Shown piece after piece: positions 7,502 through 12,596 of a DNA stretch of 12,596 bases. Where the stretch lies: positions 1-12,596 of the forward strand of contig JAEZSM010000075.1 of the NCBI GenBank assembly GCA_023421875.1, in the 5' to 3' direction. Origin of the DNA: Spirochaetota bacterium (GTDB lineage Bacteria > Spirochaetota > Spirochaetia > Treponematales > Rectinemataceae). The notes beneath the pieces were generated by a model, which did not search any database, was not told the origin of the DNA, and worked only from the letters and a program-made list of their open reading frames with translations. Within the stretch, counting starts at the first letter, position 1. Each line of letters begins with the position of its first letter. Both the position numbers and the translations under genes were made by a program.

Positions 7502-9585
7502 GGTTCCTCCAGAAGCCTCAGGATTTCCCCGCCCTTGAGGGGAAGCTGCCGGGGGTCGAGTCCAAGGGCCTGGGTCAGGGCGCTGTAAAAAGCCGCAGGT
7601 ATGGTGATAAAGGGAAGTTCGCCTATGCCCTTGGGGGCTGCGTTTCTGTCCGGCTCTATAAATTCGATTTCGATTCTGGGAAGCTGGAGCAAACGTAAAC
7701 CCGGGTCGGCGAGATACTCTTTTCTTCCGGCTTCGAGGGGATCGAATGCATTGGCCGTGCAAAGTGCCAGGGCGCTCAGGGTTGAAGCCCTGAGCGAAGC
7801 CAGGGCAGTCTGGCGGTTAACAATCTTCCCGGCGTCTATTACCATCCACACCGCCAAGGGAATGGGCTTCCCTGTCAGGGCGTCGATCTCAACCTCCACC
7901 GCCGTGCCGCACCAGGATGCCGAATCGAGCAATTGGGCCCCGGAGAAAAGGGCTTCCGGGACTCCCTGAGTCTTGCTCGCCCTGGTACGCGCCTTGGCGT
8001 TTATGGGCAGGCTCTCCCTGAAACGCTTTTTCTGGATGCTCCTGCAGGTTTTTTCTATGAGCGCATGGATGAGGCTCGAGCCCCTGGAAAGAGTCATTGG
8101 GCCGGAGGGGAGGCTGTGGGTGTTTTCAGGCAGGAGAAACTCTATTTGGGCTTCCGGAATGGAGAGAATCTCGGCGGCTGTCTTTCGCCACATATGCTTC
8201 AAAGCCTCAGAGCCGGTAGCCGCCTGGGTTTTTATCCGTAGCCTCAAATCCCTGTCCAGGGTCGCTTCGGCCGAGTATACATTCATGCCGGCCTGCTCCG
8301 AAAAAGAGCGGCCCGTTTGGTATCCCAGGGTGAGGGCGATGCCCCGGACTATGCCCTCCCTGCATCCGGGATCCCTTTTTTTGACCAGCTCGTAACTGGC
8401 GTATTTTCGAGGATAATCGGAAATCTGCTCCAGTTCTCTGTGGATCCTCGAGAAGGGGATGTCGCTGCCCAAGCCGGGAGCCCCGAAGACGGATTGGCCT
8501 TTTTTGAGCATATTGAGGGCTTTTATTTCCGCCGGATGCTTCGAATAACGCTGGGCGAGATTGTTCATGTGCGCCTCAATGGCGAAAAAGGCGTGGGTGG
8601 CCCCTATGCTCCCCATGGCTCCTAAGGGGATGGTATTGCTTCGGATGGCGTAGGCCTCGATGCGAATGGCAGGGCAGGAATATATGCCCGTTATAGCCGA
8701 AACGGCCTGATAAACAAGCTCGGGCGCCAGGGGATTATAGGCTCCGATATTGATGAGAATGACAATGTCCAAGGCCAGAAGCCGGCCTTGCTCGTCGCTG
8801 CCTGATCGTATGCTGACAGCGCTTCGCGCCTGCTTCGTTGTGTGTAGGAAATCTTCTTCCCTCGTATAGAGGATGCGGACAGGTTTGCCGCTAATTTTAG
8901 CCGCCGCCGCTGCCTGGGCAGCCACGAGAGAAGGATACCAGAGTTTCCCGTCCAGGGTTCTGCCCATCTCCGTGGGGTAAACGACAATGTCGGATTCGGG
9001 CAGGGATAGAGCGCCGGAAAGGCGGTGACGCAGATCGTCGGGCCATTGGGTCGCACAGTGCACCGAGAGTCTCGCTGCCTCCCAATGGGCGAGGGCTCCT
9101 GCGGGTTCGCTGTAATGATGGTCGAAAATGCCGTTGCGATATACTTCTTTCAGCTCCGAGGATGCCGCTGCAAACATCGCATCCAAATCACCGTATTCCG
9201 CGCTGTAATGAAATGCGATCTGGGAGGATGAAAAACTTTCCCATTCCCGTTCCGGCTCCTCCTCCTGGCATTCTATGCGGACCGAGGCGGCCAGCTCGTC
9301 GCAGGACCCCGCGTCCGGCCCGAGAATCAAGCCCAGGGCCTCGCCGCGGTACGATATCTGTTCGGAGGCGAATATGGGAATGCCGTCTTTAAACGAAGTT
9401 GAAAGGGAGTGAAGAGCTAGATCCTCTGAAAGGATCATGGAAAACCCTTTGGGAAGGGGGTCGGCGATAACCTTGGCCTGCCTTCCGCGGTGAAAGGGTG
9501 AGCGGATGGTGGAAGCGAAAAGCATCCCCGTCGGCTCTAGGTCTCCCAGGAGTGGAAAGGAATCATTGGACTCAGCGATTTTCGT
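7498..9585 (-). CDS. Divergent molybdopterin-binding large subunit of a molybdenum hydroxylase (XdhA/CoxL-like), apparent ACG start
   Basis: This would be the catalytic subunit, in which a molybdenum cofactor hydroxylates a heterocycle or aldehyde. Family landmarks are GMLFASTIRSPFHR near the N-terminus, PVRILYTREEDF, AFFAIEAHM, and GIGE near the C-terminus with the catalytic Glu (residue 656 counting from the ACG). Several cofactor loops are changed: GGGFGGK reads EMGRTLDGK, GAxRGxG reads GAMGSIG, and the GQG...T loop reads AATGSEALKHMW. The first ATG is at 9525, but coding-like sequence reaches upstream in frame (SNDSFPLLGDLEPTG) and the frame closes at a TAA only 12 bases before the ACG at 9585. 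A perfect AGGAGG lies 6 bases before that ACG, so I use it as the apparent start (695 residues; 675 from the ATG). The family is usually 750-800 residues and has a longer N-terminus. It overlaps the NusG-like gene by 14 bases. Substrate unknown. Confidence 0.85.
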   Translation of the reverse strand, partial: TKIAESNDSFPLLGDLEPTGMLFASTIRSPFHRGRQAKVIADPLPKGFSMILSEDLALHSLSTSFKDGIPIFASEQISYRGEALGLILGPDAGSCDELAASVRIECQEEEPEREWESFSSSQIAFHYSAEYGDLDAMFAAASSELKEVYRNGIFDHHYSEPAGALAHWEAARLSVHCATQWPDDLRHRLSGALSLPESDIVVYPTEMGRTLDGKLWYPSLVAAQAAAAAKISGKPVRILYTREEDFLHTTKQARSAVSIRSGSDEQGRLLALDIVILINIGAYNPLAPELVYQAVSAITGIYSCPAIRIEAYAIRSNTIPLGAMGSIGATHAFFAIEAHMNNLAQRYSKHPAEIKALNMLKKGQSVFGAPGLGSDIPFSRIHRELEQISDYPRKYASYELVKKRDPGCREGIVRGIALTLGYQTGRSFSEQAGMNVYSAEATLDRDLRLRIKTQAATGSEALKHMWRKTAAEILSIPEAQIEFLLPENTHSLPSGPMTLSRGSSLIHALIEKTCRSIQKKRFRESLPINAKARTRASKTQGVPEALFSGAQLLDSASWCGTAVEVEIDALTGKPIPLAVWMVIDAGKIVNRQTALASLRASTLSALALCTANAFDPLEAGRKEYLADPGLRLLQLPRIEIEFIEPDRNAAPKGIGELPFITIPAAFYSALTQALGLDPRQLPLKGGEILRLLEEP

Positions 9586-10108
9586 GCTGTTCCTCCTTTA
9601 CCGATTCGAGTATTTCGAAGGAAAGATCGAAGGAAATCGGGGAATCATTCAATTCCAGCCTCACCTTCGCCCGCTTTTTACGCCTGTCCACCTTGATGAT
9701 CCTTCCTTCCATGCCCATCATGGGTCCCTGGACAACTTTAATCTTGTTGTTCTCGTCAAACGATACCACCGAGCTTCCGATCTCTCCTCCGAAAGCCACC
9801 AGCTGCCTGATTATCGAAGCGTCCCGTTCGCTCAGCGCTTTGATGTTATCCGTCGCTGGAAGTACCCGGATAAAGTATTTCGTGCTTCTGATGGTTCTCA
9901 GCAGCTCGCCGGATAGGGAATCCTCGGGGTATTGAAAAAACAGGTACCCTGGAAAAAGACAGGTTGTCACTACCGTGGGCTTGCCCTTTTTGCGGGAACG
10001 GATCTTCTTTTTGATATTATAGAGTGTCTGATCCGGCCGCAGTTTCGAGAAAAACTCTATATAGGCATCTTCCCGGCCGGATGTGACCTGGATAGCAAAA
10101 AAACTCAT
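9572..10108 (-). CDS. NusG-family transcription elongation factor, operon-borne paralogue
   Basis: NusG-family proteins bind the RNA polymerase clamp and change pausing or termination. The 178-residue protein has both standard parts: an N-terminal NGN domain (FFAIQVTSGRED at the start, LFPGYLFFQY at 51-60) and a C-terminal KOW domain (about 117-170, with VVQGPMMGMEGRIIKVD). Housekeeping nusG usually lies beside secE and rplK. This copy heads a molybdenum-hydroxylase operon, so it is more likely a specialised paralogue in the manner of RfaH or LoaP; that is an inference. Upstream ATGs at 10144 and 10186 are in frame, but the first falls in the -10 box and the second lies upstream of the promoter, so I chose 10108, where the protein begins at the first NGN strand. 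An AGGCGG-like Shine-Dalgarno precedes it. Confidence 0.85.
   Translation of the reverse strand: MSFFAIQVTSGREDAYIEFFSKLRPDQTLYNIKKKIRSRKKGKPTVVTTCLFPGYLFFQYPEDSLSGELLRTIRSTKYFIRVLPATDNIKALSERDASIIRQLVAFGGEIGSSVVSFDENNKIKVVQGPMMGMEGRIIKVDRRKKRAKVRLELNDSPISFDLSFEILESVKEEQHENR
9592..9597 (-). promoter_or_regulatory. Strong Shine-Dalgarno for the large hydroxylase subunit
   Basis: AGGAGG on the minus strand lies inside the last codons of the NusG-like gene. Six bases after it comes ACG AAA ATC in the large-subunit frame. No ATG, GTG or TTG exists at a usual distance in that frame. It decides where the large subunit should start and suggests translation coupled to the NusG-like gene. Confidence 0.75.
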
Positions 10109-10142
10109 CGATAGCCCGCCTGAGACCCTGGGATGAATAGGC

Positions 10143-10171
10143 ATTGTAAAACCTGAAAGGCGCTTTGGCAA
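10143..10171 (-). promoter_or_regulatory. Promoter of the nusG-like / hydroxylase operon
   Basis: The minus strand reads TTGCCA (10166-10171), a 17-base spacer, then TACAAT (10143-10148); each box matches the sigma-70 consensus at 5 of 6 positions. Transcription would start near 10136, giving a leader of about 27 bases before the ATG at 10108. That is too short for a large riboswitch or a long leader hairpin. Confidence 0.65.
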
Positions 10172-10201
10172 CCGAGCCGAAGCCATGGCGTCGGAATACT
10201 A

Positions 10202-10230
10202 TCGACAGCCCACGGAGTAATTACTATTAT
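10202..10230 (+). promoter_or_regulatory. Promoter of ligA, probably giving a leaderless mRNA
   Basis: TCGACA (10202-10207), a 17-base spacer and TATTAT (10225-10230), each 5 of 6 to consensus, are followed after only 7 bases by the ligA ATG at 10238. The expected transcription start therefore falls at or next to the start codon. The nearest GGAG lies about 20 bases from the ATG, too far to act as a Shine-Dalgarno. Confidence 0.6.
10216..10225. repeat. Ten-base palindrome between the divergent ligA and nusG-like genes
   Basis: AGTAATTACT is a perfect palindrome lying across the end of the spacer and the first base of the -10 box of the ligA promoter. The place suits a repressor, but a short AT-rich palindrome can also arise by chance. 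Confidence 0.3.
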
Positions 10231-10237
10231 CACTACT

Positions 10238-12217
10238 ATGGCCTCCAACTCGATCCGGGACAGCGCAGCCGCGAGAATCAACGAACTTGAACAGGCAATA
10301 AAAACCCACCAGAACCTCTATTACAACGAACAGCCTACCTTGAGCGACGAGGACTTCGATGCGCTCTGGGCGGAGTTGGAAGACCTCGATCCGGGCAATC
10401 CCCTGCTGGCGAGGGTGGGCGAGGATGAGGCCGACGGCTGGCCGAAGGAACGCCATGTAATGCCCATGGGAAGCCAGTCCAAGGCCAGCGACCCCGAGAG
10501 CTTCAGGGCTTGGGCAGAAAAAACAAGGCTGTCGACCTATGTCGTCCAATACAAGCTGGATGGGGCGAGCATCGAACTCCAGTATCGAAAGGGGCGCTTT
10601 GTCAGGGCGGTAACCCGGGGCGACGGAAACATCGGCGATGACATCAGCCCCAATGCGCTCCGGATGCAGGGGGTCCTCGAGGGTCTGCCGGAAGCCTTTT
10701 CCGGCGCAGTGCGGGGGGAAGTCCTTATGCCCAAGACTACCCACGCCCTGAAGTATTCCGACAAGGCCAACTGCAGGAACGCCGCCAATGGCATCATGAA
10801 GCGGAAGGACGGCCAGGGAAGCGAAGATCTCGTGGTCGTCTGCTACGACGCCCTCGGAAGCCTGAACTCTTTCGGAAAAATTGTTCAGCCCGCCGACAAA
10901 GACCTGATCGACCAGAAAGCTGCTTGCTTTGGCGACGAGTTGGAAAAAATCGGCTGGCTCGAAAGAATGGGATTCAGAGTCGTCCACACCGAGGTCTTCT
11001 CCAGCGTCGATGCGGTGATCGACTACAGGGCCAGAGTGATGGGGCAGAGGCCGGAGCTTGAGTTCGACATTGACGGCCTCGTGGTCAAGGACAGGGTCAT
11101 CGACGCCGAGGATGCGGCCAAGACCCGTCCCGAAAAACAAATTGCCTTCAAGTTCAACCCCGAAGAGGCAATTACAACACTCAAGGCCGTCCAGTGGAGC
11201 GAGACAGGGGCTTCTTATACTCCCATCGGAATCGTGGAGCCCGTAAGGCTTGCCGGCACAACGGTGCAACGGGCAAATCTGAACAATCCCGGCATGATCC
11301 GCAAGATGGGACTAAAAATTGGCTCCCGGGTAGTGATCACCAAGCGGGGAGAAATCATCCCCAAAATCGAAAGCCTGATTGAAAATCCCGTCGATGCGGC
11401 AGAAATAATCCAGCCCGAATCCTGTGAATCCTGCGGCAGCAGGCTGGTGGACGAGGATACGCGGCTCTACTGCCCCAACGAACTCTGTCCCAAAAAAGAA
11501 CTGCACCGACTGGAAAAATGGTTGGGGATCCTGGATATCCGGGAGTTTGGCCCGGCCCTCATATCCCGGCTTCACGATTCGGGCATAGTGAAGACTATCG
11601 GCGACCTCTATGCGCTCGAACCCGTAACCCTGGAGAGTATCGAGCGAATGGGAAGGCTCTCGGCCCAGAAGGTGCTGAGGAATCTCCACGCCGCCAGGGA
11701 AATGAGCCTTCAGGAGTTTATTGCCGGATTCGATTTGGAAGGGGTGGGGCTGCTGGTGGCCGAAAAAATCGTCAACGCCGGCTATGACAGCCTGGAGGCC
11801 CTTCTGGCCGTGGATAAAGCAGCCCTCGCGCAGATTCCAGGCATCGCCCAGGTCATGGCCGAGACTATCTGGAACTCCCTGCGGGCAGTGGAGGGGCAGA
11901 TGAGGGCCCTGGCGGAGAGCGGTGCCATACGCATCAAGACAGCGGCGCCCCGCATTGTAGGGACCACCGGTCCGGTGCGGGGAAAGAGTTTCTGCTTTAC
12001 CGGGGAACTTTCCAGCATGAAGCGCCAAGAGGCCGAGCGGCGCGTGCGCGGGCTTGGAGGAAGCGCCAAGAGTTCGGTGACAAAGGACCTGGACTATCTG
12101 GTGACCAATACGCCCGAGTCCGGATCATCGAAAACCAAAAAAGCCAGGAGCCTGGGCGTTCCGATTCTCGATGAAGAGGCGTTTCTCGACCTGTTGCGCA
12201 GAGCCGCAGAACCGTGA
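10238..12217 (+). CDS. ligA: NAD+-dependent DNA ligase LigA
   Basis: LigA seals nicks in duplex DNA during replication and repair, using NAD+. The 659-residue protein has all usual domains in order: Ia NMN-binding region (THQNLYYNEQPTLSDEDFD, about 23-41); adenylation domain with active-site Lys106 in YKLDG and TRGDGNIGDD; FDIDGLVVK and AFKF motifs; OB fold (SYTPIGIVEPV onward); four-Cys zinc finger (Cys396, Cys399, Cys412, Cys417); helix-hairpin-helix repeats; and a C-terminal BRCT domain (about 578-655, GKSFCFTG). The usual NPRNAAAGSLRQ-like motif reads NCRNAANGIMKRKDG, a noticeable change next to the NAD+ site. The start is the only sensible one, since the conserved Ia motif begins about 20 residues in, but it has no Shine-Dalgarno. 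It is divergent from the nusG-like operon and upstream of argS. Confidence 0.96.
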   Translation: MASNSIRDSAAARINELEQAIKTHQNLYYNEQPTLSDEDFDALWAELEDLDPGNPLLARVGEDEADGWPKERHVMPMGSQSKASDPESFRAWAEKTRLSTYVVQYKLDGASIELQYRKGRFVRAVTRGDGNIGDDISPNALRMQGVLEGLPEAFSGAVRGEVLMPKTTHALKYSDKANCRNAANGIMKRKDGQGSEDLVVVCYDALGSLNSFGKIVQPADKDLIDQKAACFGDELEKIGWLERMGFRVVHTEVFSSVDAVIDYRARVMGQRPELEFDIDGLVVKDRVIDAEDAAKTRPEKQIAFKFNPEEAITTLKAVQWSETGASYTPIGIVEPVRLAGTTVQRANLNNPGMIRKMGLKIGSRVVITKRGEIIPKIESLIENPVDAAEIIQPESCESCGSRLVDEDTRLYCPNELCPKKELHRLEKWLGILDIREFGPALISRLHDSGIVKTIGDLYALEPVTLESIERMGRLSAQKVLRNLHAAREMSLQEFIAGFDLEGVGLLVAEKIVNAGYDSLEALLAVDKAALAQIPGIAQVMAETIWNSLRAVEGQMRALAESGAIRIKTAAPRIVGTTGPVRGKSFCFTGELSSMKRQEAERRVRGLGGSAKSSVTKDLDYLVTNTPESGSSKTKKARSLGVPILDEEAFLDLLRRAAEP

Positions 12218-12220
12218 TGG

Positions 12221-12245
12221 CCGGGATCTTCGCCACGGAACCCGG
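12221..12245. repeat. Inverted repeat just after ligA
   Basis: CCGGG (12221-12225) pairs with CCCGG (12241-12245), and an inner TTC/GAA can extend the stem across a three-base bulge. It begins 4 bases after the ligA stop, a plausible place for a transcription end, but there is no T-run, so an intrinsic terminator is not established. Confidence 0.25.
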
Positions 12246-12249
12246 GAGC

Positions 12250-12279
12250 TTGAAGACCCAAGGCCTTGCACGGTAGTAT
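12250..12279 (+). promoter_or_regulatory. Candidate argS promoter
   Basis: TTGAAG (12250-12255) and TAGTAT (12274-12279) are spaced 18 bases apart, each 4 of 6 to consensus. Transcription would start near 12286, about 30 bases before the argS ATG. A CTTGC/GCAAG inverted repeat (12265-12288) overlaps the -10. This is a weak call; argS could also be read through from ligA. Confidence 0.3.
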
Positions 12280-12316
12280 CCTCGCAAGCGAAGGTCAAGG
12301 AAAGGTTTATTCAATC

Positions 12317-12596
12317 ATGACAGATATAAAACGACTATGGAAAGAAGCGGTGTTCGCCGCGCTTGAAAGCCTTGCGTCCTCTTTGAAACTGGAGTCAGAC
12401 ATCGGAAAAATCGAGGCGCTGGTGGCCGAGTACCCTCCCAAGCCAGAACTGGGCGATATCGGCTTTCCCCTGTTCGGCTATGCAAAGCTTTTTAGGAAAA
12501 GCCCCGCGGTCATCGCCGACCACATTGAAAAGCTCCTGGAAGCCCAGGGCGATACGCTTTTAAGGTATGGAAGGCCGAAGGCCGAGGGCCCCTACC
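12317..12596 (+). CDS. argS: Arginyl-tRNA synthetase, 5' end only
   Basis: ArgS attaches arginine to its tRNA. Only the first 93 residues lie in the window; the frame is open to the right edge. The visible part matches the N-terminal additional domain of ArgS, which contacts the tRNA D-loop: EYPPKPELGDIGFPLFGYAKLFRKSP is the conserved stretch (the family norm is a proline- and LGD-containing segment followed by FP...AK..RK.P). The HIGH and KMSKS catalytic motifs would lie beyond the window and cannot be checked. The start is ATG at 12317, with AAAGG about 11 bases upstream. The gene follows ligA after 99 bases. I recognise it by this N-terminal pattern only, so the call is good but not certain. 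Confidence 0.88.
   Translation, partial: MTDIKRLWKEAVFAALESLASSLKLESDIGKIEALVAEYPPKPELGDIGFPLFGYAKLFRKSPAVIADHIEKLLEAQGDTLLRYGRPKAEGPY

Noticed and set aside
7502..7762. N-terminal extension of the [2Fe-2S] subunit up to 7762
   Set aside because: The extra residues are the large-subunit gene in another frame. The ATG at 7501 has a strong GGAGG and begins exactly at the first ferredoxin strand.
9535..9564. ATG in another frame between the Shine-Dalgarno and the large-subunit frame, considered as its true start
   Set aside because: It lies in the wrong frame and reaches a stop after nine codons, so it cannot start the large subunit without a frameshift, and I see no slippery site.
10199..11269. 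Open frame of 356 codons on the minus strand opposite ligA
   Set aside because: Antisense to a conserved ligase, no family resemblance, and it would run through both divergent promoters. The same holds for 11312-12028.
1..12596. Mobile element, CRISPR array or defence system
   Set aside because: No transposase, integrase, phage-like protein, terminal repeats or spaced direct-repeat array is visible. Gene content is housekeeping plus one metabolic operon, and base use is even throughout.

Overview
The window is a gene-dense stretch (roughly 55-58% GC by eye) of a bacterial chromosome. It has no rRNA, tRNA, CRISPR array, insertion sequence or phage gene that I can recognise. The style of IspG, ArgS, LigA and Mfd, and the presence of an extra NusG-like gene, make me think of a spirochaete of the Treponema/Spirochaeta group. 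That is recall of family resemblance, not a search, and I hold it at about 0.6.

Layout, left to right: (1) the 3' part of ispG (isoprenoid synthesis, MEP pathway) on the + strand; (2) two small - strand genes, an ArsR/SmtB-type winged-helix regulator (1016-1354) downstream of a protein that looks like a response-regulator receiver domain without its phosphorylation site (1423-1929); (3) divergently, full-length mfd (2039-5428), the transcription-repair coupling factor; (4) converging on mfd with only 12 bases between, a five-gene - strand operon read from 10108 down to 5441: a NusG paralogue, the molybdopterin, [2Fe-2S] and FAD subunits of a xanthine-dehydrogenase-family molybdenum hydroxylase, and an RsmI-like tetrapyrrole-methylase-family methyltransferase; (5) divergent from that operon, ligA (NAD+-dependent DNA ligase, 10238-12217), followed by the 5' end of argS (12317 onward).

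The operon is the most unusual part. Its genes overlap by 14, 4, 11 and 4 bases, so they are almost certainly one transcript with coupled translation. A good promoter (TTGCCA, 17 bases, TACAAT) lies just before the NusG-like gene. The large hydroxylase subunit has no ordinary start codon at its expected start: a perfect AGGAGG is followed 6 bases later by ACG, and the first ATG lies 20 codons inside. Several motifs that normally wrap the molybdopterin cofactor are changed in it, although the catalytic Glu motif and all eight iron-sulphur cysteines of the small subunit remain. I read it as a divergent, uncharacterised hydroxylase branch, possibly under its own NusG-type elongation factor.

The ligA start also stands out: TCGACA, 17 bases, TATTAT, then 7 bases to the ATG and no Shine-Dalgarno, the layout of a leaderless mRNA. 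The remaining genes (ispG, mfd, ligA, argS) are conserved housekeeping genes and look intact where they are fully inside the window.
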